NCBI GenBank assembly: GCA_964466745.1
Contig: CAYXOX010000011.1
Location: forward strand, 1-45,039
DNA: 45,039 nt
Direction: 5' to 3'
DNA from: CAYXOX01 sp964466745
Lineage (GTDB): Bacteria > Pseudomonadota > Alphaproteobacteria > Rhodobacterales > Rhodobacteraceae
Shown here: positions 7,996 through 15,724 of the stretch, piece by piece
Layout of the letters: the number at the start of each line of letters is the position of its first letter
Numbering within the stretch: the stretch's first letter is position 1
The notes under the pieces: model-generated
What the model was told of the DNA's origin: nothing
What the model saw: the letters and a program-made list of their open reading frames with translations, nothing else
Database searches by the model: none
Translations under genes and position numbers: made by a program

Positions 7996-8601
7996 TCAGC
8001 CCGGTTTGCGGGCCACAAGGTCCACCAGCGCCGACGGCCCGGAATGGCCCCGTCCCTCGTCCAGCACCTCCTCGTATTCCTCGAGGCGCAGCACCTCCCA
8101 CCCCGCGAAGCGCTCGGCGAGCATCGCCGGCTCGTACAGGTTCTCGGCCTGCGGCGGACCACCGGTTCCGTGCGCCAGCTGACGCGGGGTATAGCCGTGC
8201 AGCAGCAGCAGACCGCCGGGCCGCAGGGTGCGCTCGATCCCGTCGAAGATCCGAGCGCGGAAGGCGGGCCCGGCGAACTGGATGAATACGGCGGCCACCA
8301 GATCGTAGCGCGCGGGCTCCCAGGGCCAGCTGGCGAGATCGGCCTCGACGAAGTGCACCTCCACCCCGGCGGCCTCGGCGAGGCGGCGCGCCTTGGCGAG
8401 GCCCACGGGCGAGTTGTCCATCGCGGTGACATCGAGCCCCAGCGACGCCATGAAGACGGAGTTGCGCCCCTCGCCATCGGCCACGGCGAGGGCCCTGGCA
8501 CCGCCCGGGATGTCCTCGATCAGCGGGGCGCAGCGCCTCAGGAACACGCTGGGCTCGGTGCCGAAAACGTAGTCGGGCGTGTCGTATCGCTGGTCCCACA
8601 T
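7996..8601 (-). CDS. Class I SAM-dependent methyltransferase, TehB/thiopurine-methyltransferase-like
   Basis: Small cytoplasmic methyltransferase of 201 residues. It begins MWDQRYDTPDYVFGTEPSVFL, a start typical of TehB/TPMT-like enzymes. The SAM-binding motif I is altered to ALAVADGEGRNSVFMA, then the acidic motif II VTAMDNS, FVEADLASW and the post-motif GGLLLLHGYTP. The start at 8601 follows AAAGGAA by 8 bases; the frame extends far upstream without family residues. It is convergent with phoX and lies alone before a long intergenic region. Family members methylate small molecules such as thiols, tellurite or selenium compounds; this cannot be decided here. The tellurite-related trg genes are 28 kb away, so no link is claimed. 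Confidence 0.85.
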   Translation of the reverse strand: MWDQRYDTPDYVFGTEPSVFLRRCAPLIEDIPGGARALAVADGEGRNSVFMASLGLDVTAMDNSPVGLAKARRLAEAAGVEVHFVEADLASWPWEPARYDLVAAVFIQFAGPAFRARIFDGIERTLRPGGLLLLHGYTPRQLAHGTGGPPQAENLYEPAMLAERFAGWEVLRLEEYEEVLDEGRGHSGPSALVDLVARKPG

Positions 8602-9020
8602 CGGCGTTTCCTTTCCGTTTGTCAGATCATGCCCGCCGGCCTTGCCTTGCGGGCCTGAGGGCCGCACAGCGGCGGGCGCGCCACCTCGAGGGAGCATGCT
8701 GCACGCGGTCGTTCCTGAACATGCGCGCCGCGCTGCATCGTGGCAGGGAGCGGTGCCGCCATCACCGTGACTTCTGGCCACGCCTGCCACGGAGCCGAGC
8801 CCCCCAATCCGGCCCGCCTCCGGCCTCCCGGATGCGCGGGCGCAGGGGGCATCCCGAGGCTGCCGTGCCCGGCCGGGGACACCGCGGACCGCAGTCATCG
8901 CCGAGGCCGGCAGAGCGCCCCGGCACCGTCCCCTCGGCGTTAAGCCCGGCGGGCGTGGCGCAGCGAAACCAGGGGAACGCGCGCACCGGGCCGGCCGGTA
9001 CAACCTGTCGCAGCGGCTTT

Positions 9021-9070
9021 GTGACGAAGTCACCAAACTGCCTTGGTGTGCCAAGGTATACCACATGGCA
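9021..9070. promoter_or_regulatory. Cluster of palindromes, candidate operator region
   Basis: Three perfect inverted repeats sit almost back to back: GTGACGAAGTCAC (9021-9033), CCTTGGTGTGCCAAGG (9041-9056) and GGTATACC (9055-9062). An outer CTGCC/GGCAG pair encloses the last two. Palindromes with a GGTATACC core resemble GntR-family operators, but no GntR gene is in the window. The cluster lies about 475 bp before the oxidoreductase start and 55 bp before a possible small gene at 9125. Confidence 0.5.
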
Positions 9071-9124
9071 GTCGCCCTGTTCCTTCGATGCGTCGCGGAG
9101 CAGGGCCGGAGGAGGTAACGGGGA

Positions 9125-9445
9125 ATGTCCCTTGTCGAGTTCGATCTCGTGGAGCGATCACGGGGGGAGGTCGATCCGGCCCGGGTGCTTCGGGCCACCA
9201 GAGTGACGCGCGCCTCGGGTGCTGCGCGACCCGTGGCCGTCGGCCCCGCCGCGCGTGCCGCGGAACGCCCGGTCGGGCCCATGCCTCGGCCGGCAGCGGC
9301 TCCGCGCCGCGAACGGGAACCCGCAGGACCGCGGTGGTCCGGGCGGGCAAGCCGCCACCCGGCCGTCGCGATCTTGGCCTCGGTCAATGCGAACCCGCGA
9401 AGAACGCGCGAGAATCGAACATCCCGCGGCGGCAGCCAGGACTAG
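9125..9445 (+). CDS. Possible small protein or gene remnant of unknown function
   Basis: A 106-codon frame beginning MSLVEFDLVERSRGEVDPAR. Its support is the Shine-Dalgarno sequence GGAGGAGGTAACGGGG directly before the ATG, among the best in the window, and a palindrome cluster just upstream. Against it, everything after about residue 25 is arginine-, alanine- and proline-rich with no recognisable motif and some rare codons (AGA, CGA, TCA), so it may be a decayed gene start or a short leader. Not recognised as any family. Confidence 0.25.
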   Translation: MSLVEFDLVERSRGEVDPARVLRATRVTRASGAARPVAVGPAARAAERPVGPMPRPAAAPRREREPAGPRWSGRASRHPAVAILASVNANPRRTRENRTSRGGSQD

Positions 9446-9544
9446 GGCCTTACCGTCGGAAAGGCGGCCCGTGGCAACCCGCCCAAGAAACCAGAAGCCC
9501 CCGTGGGCCATGATGCAACAACGACACCCGGAGGAGACCCTCAG

Positions 9545-10861
9545 ATGTCAGACCCGACCCACACCAGCCGCAGAGCCTTCCTGGCACTGGCCGCCGCAGG
9601 CGGCGCCGCTGCAGCCACCATGCCTGCGAAAGACGCCCGCGCGCAGCCCGTCCAGACAAACGCGCGCATCGTGATCGTCGGCGCCGGGGCGGCCGGCACC
9701 GCGCTTGCCAACCGCCTCGCCGAGCGGCTCACCGGCGCGTCGATCACCGTGATCGACCCCCGCCGCGAGCATCTCTACCAGCCGGGCCTCAGCCTTGTGG
9801 CCGCCGGCCTCAAGCCGCCGAGCTACGTCGTTTCCGAAACCGGGCGCTGGCTGCCGGGGAGCGTGGACTGGCTGGCCGACAGGGTCGCCGCCGTCGATCC
9901 CGAGACCCGCACCGTGGAAACCGAGGGCGGCGAGACGCTGAACTACGACTGGCTCGTGCTCGCGCCAGGCCTCGTGCTCGACCATGACGCCATCGAGGGC
10001 TTCAGCCTCGACATGGTGGGCGAGAACGGCATCGGCGCTCTCTATGCCGGCCCCGAATACGCCGCGCGCACATGGGCAGCGGCGCAGCGCTTCACCGAGG
10101 AGGGCGGCACCGGCATCTTCACCCGCCCCGCCACCGAGATGAAATGCGCAGGCGCGCCGCTCAAGCACACCTTCCTGATCGACGACATCGCCCGCCGGGC
10201 CGGCAACGCCGGCAAGACGAACATCGTCTACGCCGCGCCGCAGGGCGCGCTCTTCGGGGTGCCCATCGTGGCCGAGAAGGTACGCATGCTTTTCGAGGAA
10301 CGCGGCGTGAGCACGATGATGCAGAGCACGCTTGTCAGCATCGACGCCGGCGCGAAGCGCGCGCGCTTCAACACCGAAGCCGGGATCGAGGAGCGCGATT
10401 ACGACTACATCCATGTGATCCCGCCTCAACGCGCACCCGAGTTCGTCCGCCAATCTGGCCTGAGCTGGGCCGACCGCTGGACGGACCAGGGCTGGGTCGA
10501 GGCCGACATGAAGACGCTGCGCCACCTGCGCTATCCCGAGATCTTCGCCCTGGGCGATGTTGCGGGCGTGCCCAAGGGCAAGACTGCGGCGAGCGTGAAA
10601 TGGCAGGTGCCGGTGGTGGAGGATCACATCGTGGCCGACATCGAGGGCGGCGAGGGCACCGAGGTGTACGACGGCTACACCTCCTGCCCGCTCATCACCC
10701 GCGTCGGGCGCGCGATGCTCATCGAGTTCGATTACCACAACAACCTCGTTCCCTCCTTCCCCGGCGTCATCGCTCCGCTTCAGGAGCTTTGGATAAGCTG
10801 GCTGATGAAGGAGGTCGCGCTCAAGGCGACCTACAACGCCATGCTGCGCGGACAGGCCTGA
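9545..10861 (+). CDS. Type II sulfide:quinone oxidoreductase-like flavoprotein with Tat signal
   Basis: FAD-dependent disulfide-oxidoreductase-fold protein of 438 residues, predicted to oxidise sulfide and pass electrons to quinone. Residues 8-34 are a Tat signal (SRRAFLAL, a run of Ala/Gly, then DARAQP). The Rossmann motif IVIVGAGAAGTALANRL is at 42-58. Two cysteines match the active pair of the human/type II enzyme: Cys201 in KCAGAPLK and Cys381 in YDGYTSCPL. The FAD-proximal LGDVAGVPKGKTAAS is at about 337-350. The ATG at 9545 follows GGAGGAGACC; the frame is open from 9503 but the upstream part is not family-like. A small membrane protein gene follows 15 bp later. Type II enzymes are usually cytoplasm-facing or mitochondrial, so the Tat signal is unusual. 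Family firm, sulfide as substrate likely. Confidence 0.88.
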   Translation: MSDPTHTSRRAFLALAAAGGAAAATMPAKDARAQPVQTNARIVIVGAGAAGTALANRLAERLTGASITVIDPRREHLYQPGLSLVAAGLKPPSYVVSETGRWLPGSVDWLADRVAAVDPETRTVETEGGETLNYDWLVLAPGLVLDHDAIEGFSLDMVGENGIGALYAGPEYAARTWAAAQRFTEEGGTGIFTRPATEMKCAGAPLKHTFLIDDIARRAGNAGKTNIVYAAPQGALFGVPIVAEKVRMLFEERGVSTMMQSTLVSIDAGAKRARFNTEAGIEERDYDYIHVIPPQRAPEFVRQSGLSWADRWTDQGWVEADMKTLRHLRYPEIFALGDVAGVPKGKTAASVKWQVPVVEDHIVADIEGGEGTEVYDGYTSCPLITRVGRAMLIEFDYHNNLVPSFPGVIAPLQELWISWLMKEVALKATYNAMLRGQA

Positions 10862-10876
10862 GAAGGAGACAGGGAC

Positions 10877-11239
10877 ATGCAGGAACTGACATTCGAGACG
10901 TTGATCGCGGTGTTCGAGGAAATGTTTGGGCGCGGCCTTTTCTGGGCAATGGTCGGCGCGGCCGTGCTGATCACCGCCGGCTACATCTTCGTGCTGGTAC
11001 GCGACCGTGAGGTCAGCTGGCGGAAATTCCTTCTCGCACAGCTTTCCATGCCCGTGGGCGCCGTTGCCGCGGTGTGGTTCGTGATGGCGATGACGAGTTC
11101 GCATCTCGGCGATATCGGCGGGCCGGTGGACATCATCGTGTTCCTCGGCGTCGCGGTGCTCGGCGCGGTGGGCATGGCGATCCTCGTCTACACGCTGGAA
11201 TCGCTGCTGGGTTCGCGGCGCACCTCGGGCGAAGGCTAG
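10877..11239 (+). CDS. DUF5368 family small membrane protein
   Basis: A 120-residue inner-membrane protein with three hydrophobic segments at about residues 22-41, 55-72 and 84-106, separated by short charged loops (VRDREVSWRK after the first). AAGGAGACAGGGAC precedes the ATG. It lies 15 bp after the sulfide:quinone oxidoreductase gene and so is probably cotranscribed; a bidirectional terminator follows. Proteins of this type are known mainly from Rhodobacterales and have no assigned function. A role as membrane anchor or quinone-site partner of the oxidoreductase is only a suggestion from position. Confidence 0.75.
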   Translation: MQELTFETLIAVFEEMFGRGLFWAMVGAAVLITAGYIFVLVRDREVSWRKFLLAQLSMPVGAVAAVWFVMAMTSSHLGDIGGPVDIIVFLGVAVLGAVGMAILVYTLESLLGSRRTSGEG

Positions 11240-11250
11240 GGCCTCGGCGC

Positions 11251-11280
11251 GCGCGGGCCCGGCACAGCACGGGCCCGCGC
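11251..11280. terminator. Bidirectional hairpin terminator between convergent operons
   Basis: A perfect 11-bp stem (11251-11261 with 11270-11280) around an 8-base loop, in the 52-bp gap between the plus-strand DUF5368 gene and the end of the long minus-strand cluster. There is no strong T run on either side, so efficiency is uncertain. Confidence 0.6.
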
Positions 11281-11291
11281 GGCGCGCCCCC

Positions 11292-12869
11292 TCAACCGAG
11301 GGCGGCGATCACCTCGTCGGTGCGGGTAACGAGCGCTACGTTCTGCATCGCGTACTCGATGGAGGCACGGTGCCAGTCGGCGTTCATCGTCGAGCAGGCA
11401 TCCTCGGGAACCACGATCACGTAGCCCTTGTCCGCCCCCGTGCGGGCGGTGTGCTCGATGCTCATGTTGGTCCAGGCGCCGGTGTCGATCAGGATGTCGC
11501 GCCCCTCGGCCTTCAGCACCGTCTCCAGCGCCGTGCCCTCCCAGGCGCTCATCCGCATCTTCTCCACCACGTGATCGCCCGGGCGCGGCTCGAGCCCCTC
11601 CACAGGGGCCGCGCCCCAGGTGCCGCGCACGAGGGCAGGCGCGTCGATGACGCCCTCGAACAGCGGCGCGTTGAGCGTGAAGCCCGGCGCCCCGGGATGA
11701 ACGAGGAAATGGACGTGAATCACCGGCACGCCGAGGGTGCGGCAGCGCTCGGCCAGCCGCGCGATGTTGGCGATGGTGCCCTGCTCGCGGCAGTGGGCCG
11801 GCGAGCCGCTTTCGGCGAAGGCGCCGCCCTCGATCACCACGTCGTTCTGCATGTCCTGGATGATGAGCGCGCAGCGCGACGGATCGAGCTTCAGATCGCT
11901 CGCCGAGCCGGGTGTATCTCCGCCTCCGCCGCCTGCACCTCCCGAGGCCGCCGGGCGTGCGCGCAAGAAGGGTTCGTTGCGGGGGCCGACCTTCACATCG
12001 ACGGCGTAGAGGCTCGTCGTGGCGCAGATGAAGAGCGTGCGCCAATCCTCTCCGCCCCAATGAAAATTCGCCACAAGCTCGGGCACGGAGATGCTGCCGA
12101 TCTGCCGTCCGTCTGGCGCGAAGACCCAGATGCCGCCGGGCGCGGTGCACCAGATGTTGCCCTCGGCATCGCACTTCATCCCGTCGGGCACGCCCGGTCG
12201 CAGGCTGTCGCGGATACCCGAGGCGAAGATGCGCCCGTTCGAGAGCTTGCCGCCGGCCACGTCGTACACCCGGATGTTGGCCTGCTCGGTATCGTTGACG
12301 TAGAGCAGGCTCTCGTCGGGCGAGAAGCAGAGCCCGTTGGGCATGGTGAAGGCGTAGCGGTCCACTACCAACTCGGGCTCCTCTCCCGGCCGGTGGCCGG
12401 GCGGCAGGCGGAACACGCCCTGCCAGCCGAGCTCGCGCGGGCGCTCCACCCCGAAGCCGGGCATGCGCCCGTACCAGGGGTCGGTGAACCAGATCGAACC
12501 GTCGGACTTCACCACCACGTCGTTCGGCGAGTTCAGCTCCCGCCCCTCGAAATGGCTCGCCAGCACTTCGCGCCTGCCCGAGGGCGAGAAGCGCGTCACC
12601 GACGAGGTGGCGTGCTCGCAGACGATCAGGTTGAGATCGGCGTCATAGGTCATGCCATTGGCCTTGTGGGAGGGGCGCAGCACCTCCCTCACGCCGGAGC
12701 GGTCGTAGCGCCGGCGGACGTCGGCGGGCATGTCGGAGAACAGCAGGTGCCGATCGACGGGGTGCCAGATCGGACCCTCCGTGAAGGTGAAGCCCGAGCC
12801 CAGCTGGCGGACAGGGGCGTGCTCCTCGATCAGCCGGGCGAAAGCGGGGTCGCGTGCCTGGTGCGCCAT
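11292..12869 (-). CDS. SMP-30/gluconolactonase - isochorismatase-like fusion protein
   Basis: A 525-residue protein of two hydrolase domains. Residues about 20-300 form an SMP-30-type beta-propeller lactonase with metal-ligand motifs FTEGPIW (Glu31), NSPNDVV, TMPNGLCFS and VPDGMKC (Asp229). A Gly/Ala/Ser-rich linker follows at 304-325. Residues 328-525 are an isochorismatase/cysteine-hydrolase fold with the catalytic Asp339 (IIQDMQND) and Lys437 (VVEKMRMSAWEGT). The position that normally holds the nucleophilic Cys is Ser470, in TGAWTNMSIEHTAR. It is the last gene of the cluster, 4 bp after the MBL-fold gene. The fusion suggests lactone opening and amide/ester hydrolysis of successive intermediates. 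The Cys-to-Ser change could mean altered chemistry or a binding-only domain. Confidence 0.88.
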   Translation of the reverse strand: MAHQARDPAFARLIEEHAPVRQLGSGFTFTEGPIWHPVDRHLLFSDMPADVRRRYDRSGVREVLRPSHKANGMTYDADLNLIVCEHATSSVTRFSPSGRREVLASHFEGRELNSPNDVVVKSDGSIWFTDPWYGRMPGFGVERPRELGWQGVFRLPPGHRPGEEPELVVDRYAFTMPNGLCFSPDESLLYVNDTEQANIRVYDVAGGKLSNGRIFASGIRDSLRPGVPDGMKCDAEGNIWCTAPGGIWVFAPDGRQIGSISVPELVANFHWGGEDWRTLFICATTSLYAVDVKVGPRNEPFLRARPAASGGAGGGGGDTPGSASDLKLDPSRCALIIQDMQNDVVIEGGAFAESGSPAHCREQGTIANIARLAERCRTLGVPVIHVHFLVHPGAPGFTLNAPLFEGVIDAPALVRGTWGAAPVEGLEPRPGDHVVEKMRMSAWEGTALETVLKAEGRDILIDTGAWTNMSIEHTARTGADKGYVIVVPEDACSTMNADWHRASIEYAMQNVALVTRTDEVIAALG

Positions 12870-12873
12870 GGGA

Positions 12874-13725
12874 TCAGGCCGGGAACCAGTCGCGGCGCTG
12901 AACGGTCTGAGTGACAGGGCCGGGAACCGCCATGTCCAGACGCCCGATCACCTGACCGCGCTCGATCTTGGCGGGTTTGTCGTGAACGGGCAGCAGGAAG
13001 CGCGCCTCGCTGTACATCAGCTTGCGGATCGCGCCCTTCTCCTGCCGCTTGGTGTTCCCGTGGTTGCCGGTCACCTGGTATTCCTCGGGCCCGAAGGTCC
13101 GCATCGGCTCCACGATCTGGTCGTGGAAATCGTAGATCACGTCGCCGCAGATCGTCGCCCGCCCCTCGGCGGTGTCGACATGCACGTTCATCGACCCCTC
13201 GGTATGGGCGCCGGCGGCCTCCAGATAGACCCCGGGGATCAGCTCCACCGGGCCGGAAATCTCCAGGTCTTCGAGCCGCAGCGCGCCGGGATGGTGCAGC
13301 CGCTCCACGAGATGGATGATATCGGGCTTGGGATACTGCGGATGCATGAGGCCGCTCACCGAGTATTCAAGCTCGCGGCGGTTGATGACCACCGTGGTGT
13401 TCATCGGGAAGCAGTCGTCCTTGCCGGCATGGTCGATATGGAGATGGGTATGCAGGATGTAGCGGACGTCGGCGGGCTTCACGCCGTGGTTGGCGAGCTG
13501 GCGCTCGATCATGTTCTCGTGGAACTGCAGGCCCCGCATGCCCAGCGTTTCCATGATTGCGTTGTCGCGATAGCCGGTGTCCACCACGATGGGATACTGC
13601 CCGCCGAGGATAAGGAAACCATAGACAGGCACCCGGCGAACGCGCCCGCAATCGCGCCCCAGTACCAGGAAGCTCGATTCGAGCTCGATGTCGCCGTAGT
13701 CAAGAACCTTGATTTCCAGTGCCAT
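12874..13725 (-). CDS. MBL-fold metallohydrolase, N-acyl-homoserine-lactonase-like
   Basis: Metallo-beta-lactamase-fold hydrolase of 283 residues. The zinc motif HTHLHIDHAG lies at 92-101 (His94, His96, Asp98, His99). Later ligands are the His in GAHTEGSMNV, the Asp in ICGDVIYD and the His in LLPVHDKP, so all usual metal ligands are present. The overall pattern, including YGFLILGGQYPIVVDTG, resembles AttM/AiiB-type lactonases. The start at 13725 has GGAGGGG in front; a longer frame to 13893 lacks family residues. It is 14 bp from the amidohydrolase gene and 4 bp from the fusion gene. In this context hydrolysis of a lactone, cyclic amide or ester intermediate is as likely as degradation of quorum-sensing signals. 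Confidence 0.85.
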   Translation of the reverse strand: MALEIKVLDYGDIELESSFLVLGRDCGRVRRVPVYGFLILGGQYPIVVDTGYRDNAIMETLGMRGLQFHENMIERQLANHGVKPADVRYILHTHLHIDHAGKDDCFPMNTTVVINRRELEYSVSGLMHPQYPKPDIIHLVERLHHPGALRLEDLEISGPVELIPGVYLEAAGAHTEGSMNVHVDTAEGRATICGDVIYDFHDQIVEPMRTFGPEEYQVTGNHGNTKRQEKGAIRKLMYSEARFLLPVHDKPAKIERGQVIGRLDMAVPGPVTQTVQRRDWFPA

Positions 13726-13739
13726 GGCGGCCCCTCCCC

Positions 13740-14624
13740 TCAGTGCAGCCGGTACACCCGGCCTGCGGTTTCGTTGAAGATCTCGTCCTGCGCGGCGCGC
13801 GGCAGAACGCCGGCCGCCGCGCGGTGCGCATCGAGAAGCGCGGCGTAGTCCGTCCAGAGCTTCTCGATGGGAAAATTCGAGCCCCAAAGGCATCTTTCGG
13901 GCCCGAAGACACGCACCGCATGGGCGGTGATCCGCGCCACTTGCGCAGGATCGAGCCGCCGCAGGAACGTGCCGAACCCCGAAAGCTTGGCGTAGACGTT
14001 GGGCCGTTCGGCCAGCTCCGCCACGGCGCGCGCCCAGGCCTCGAAGCTCTCCTCGCTGTCTTTCTCCAGCATTCCCGAATGTTGCAGCACGAAGCTGACA
14101 TTCTCGCAGGCATCGACGAGCGCGCAGGCGCCGGCCATCTGCGGCGCGAAGACCTGCAACTCGAAGGTCAGCCCGTAGTCGGCGAGCCGGGCGACGTTGC
14201 GCTGCACCTGCGGATCCGCGCAGAGCTCCGGCACGGAAGCGAACCGGTAGAGCGGGTTCTCGTGCCAGTGCAGTTGCTGGCGGATGCCCCTCAGGAGGGG
14301 GAACTGCGCGAGCCGGTCGAGCGCCGGCCGCACATCGGCCACCGTCATGTCCGCGTAGCCGACGATTGCGTGGGGCCAGCCCGTTTCCTCCGCCAGCCCG
14401 CTCACCCAGGCCACCTCGGCCTCTGCGCGCTCGGGCGGCCAGTTGGCCTGAACGTAGACGGCGCGGTTCACGCCCGCCGCGCCTGCCTCCGCCCGGTATT
14501 CCGCCATGGGATAATCCCGCCGGAGGGCCTCGTAGGGCCCGAAGATGCGCGGCACCATCGGCCCGGTGAGCCAGGGCAGATCAGCCTGCCGCCAGACGTG
14601 GAAATGCGCATCGGTCACGCCCAT
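13740..14624 (-). CDS. Amidohydrolase-family (TIM-barrel) metal-dependent hydrolase, COG3618/LigI-like
   Basis: A 294-residue amidohydrolase-2 protein. It starts with the metal motif TDAHFHVW (His7, His9). Further blocks are VYVQANWPPERAEAEVAWV, GIRQQLHWHE, LTFELQVFAPQM, VLQHSGM (His) and the C-terminal CLWGSNFPIEKL, where the usual Asp of GSDWP is Asn. Relatives hydrolyse lactones such as 2-pyrone-4,6-dicarboxylate and sugar lactones. The start follows GGGAGGG located inside the end of the VWA gene; the two overlap by 10 bp. It belongs to the downstream hydrolytic part of the cluster, with the MBL and SMP-30/isochorismatase genes. The substrate is unknown. Confidence 0.85.
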   Translation of the reverse strand: MGVTDAHFHVWRQADLPWLTGPMVPRIFGPYEALRRDYPMAEYRAEAGAAGVNRAVYVQANWPPERAEAEVAWVSGLAEETGWPHAIVGYADMTVADVRPALDRLAQFPLLRGIRQQLHWHENPLYRFASVPELCADPQVQRNVARLADYGLTFELQVFAPQMAGACALVDACENVSFVLQHSGMLEKDSEESFEAWARAVAELAERPNVYAKLSGFGTFLRRLDPAQVARITAHAVRVFGPERCLWGSNFPIEKLWTDYAALLDAHRAAAGVLPRAAQDEIFNETAGRVYRLH

Positions 14625-15724
14625 GTCCGCATCCCTCCCCGCGCAAAACCGAGGATCTCGCTCACGATGGCCGGCGAGCTGGCGCCGTTGCCCAGCCTGT
14701 CGACGAGCGGGGCCACGGCCTGCATGGCAGCGGTGCGTGGCGCGAACTCGGGATCGGCCGCCAGCGGTGTCAGCCAGAGCGTGCCCCAGGCCAGTGCCCG
14801 CAGCCTCTCCATGGACGCCACGAGCGCCTCGGGCCCGCCCTTCTCGAGCCCGTCCGACAGGATCACCACGAGCGCCCCGCGGGCGAAGGCGGCAAAGCGC
14901 GGCACCGCGAGGAACACGGCCAGCGTCTCGCCCAGCCGCGTTCCGCCGTCCCAGTCGGCCACCAGGCCCGAGGAAAGTGCAAGCGCCTGCTCGCGGTTGC
15001 GATGCCGCAGCGCCCGCGTGACGCGGGTGAGCCGCGTGCCGAGCGTGAAGGCCTCCACGCGTTCGCCGGCCTGGACCAGCCCGTGGGCGAGCCGCATCGC
15101 GGCGTCGGTGCCCGCCTTCATCGAGCCGGACACGTCGATGAGCAGAAGCACACGGCGCTGGCGCGGGCGGCGTGCCCTCGTGGGCAGCGTTGCCAGCTCG
15201 CCGTCGCGCCGCAGCATCTCGCGGAACGCCCGTCGCGGATCGGCGACGCGCCCCGGCCCCGCGCGCAGGCGGCGCGATCGGCGGCGCGGCAATGCGCGCG
15301 GCGCGTCTCGGGCCAGCCGGCGGAGCGCATCGTCCTCGCTGCCGTCGAGCCGCCGCTGCAACAGCCGCTCAAGCGCGATGGCATCGCGGCCGGAGGGCTC
15401 TTCTTCCCCGGGGTCGGGCAGAAGCGCGAGATCCCCGGCATCATGGGCCTCGGGGCCGTCCTCCACCTCGCCCGCGCCCTCGGCCACGAGGCTGCGGCCG
15501 AGGAACACCGCGTCGAACACTGCGTCGAAAGCCTCGATCTGCTCGGGCGGCGGGCCGAAAAGCGCGTGGGCCGCACGCCGGATGTCGAGCATCGATGTCG
15601 GCCCGAGCGCGCCGACGGCGGCGATGAAGCCCTGAACCTGCTCGGGCGCGGCAGGAAACCCCGCCCCGCGCAACGCCGGTGCGAAGGCGAGAAAGGGCGC
15701 CAGCGCGGCCGGTGGCGCGCTCAT
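14615..15724 (-). CDS. VWA domain protein, CoxE-like, partner of the MoxR ATPase
   Basis: A 369-residue cytoplasmic protein. The first half is helical and acidic, then arginine-rich (RRRSRRLRAGPGRV). The second half is a von Willebrand A domain with an intact MIDAS: LLLIDVSGSMKAG, the later Thr in DWDGGTRLG and VVILSDGLEKGG. CoxE-type proteins act with CoxD/MoxR ATPases to insert or activate metal centres in molybdenum enzymes, which matches the hydroxylase genes just upstream. The start (ATG at 15724) overlaps the MoxR stop by 4 bp. The role in cofactor maturation of this particular enzyme is inferred from the known cox operon. Confidence 0.88.
   Translation of the reverse strand: MSAPPAALAPFLAFAPALRGAGFPAAPEQVQGFIAAVGALGPTSMLDIRRAAHALFGPPPEQIEAFDAVFDAVFLGRSLVAEGAGEVEDGPEAHDAGDLALLPDPGEEEPSGRDAIALERLLQRRLDGSEDDALRRLARDAPRALPRRRSRRLRAGPGRVADPRRAFREMLRRDGELATLPTRARRPRQRRVLLLIDVSGSMKAGTDAAMRLAHGLVQAGERVEAFTLGTRLTRVTRALRHRNREQALALSSGLVADWDGGTRLGETLAVFLAVPRFAAFARGALVVILSDGLEKGGPEALVASMERLRALAWGTLWLTPLAADPEFAPRTAAMQAVAPLVDRLGNGASSPAIVSEILGFARGGMRTWA

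Larger units (their letters stand above)
8602..9544. other. Long intergenic region (943 bp) with palindromes and one possible small gene
   Basis: Separates the methyltransferase (minus) from the sulfide:quinone oxidoreductase gene (plus), so it should hold both promoters. Several open frames overlap here, but most are arginine- and proline-rich shadows without ribosome-binding sites. The part from 8602 to 9020 shows nothing recognisable. Stacked palindromes lie at 9021-9070, and one short frame with a very good Shine-Dalgarno sequence begins at 9125; both are listed separately. Confidence 0.5.

Noticed and set aside
8602..9020. Several short open frames on both strands in the long intergenic region
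   Set aside because: They overlap one another, are Arg/Pro/Gly-rich, and lack ribosome-binding sites and motifs.
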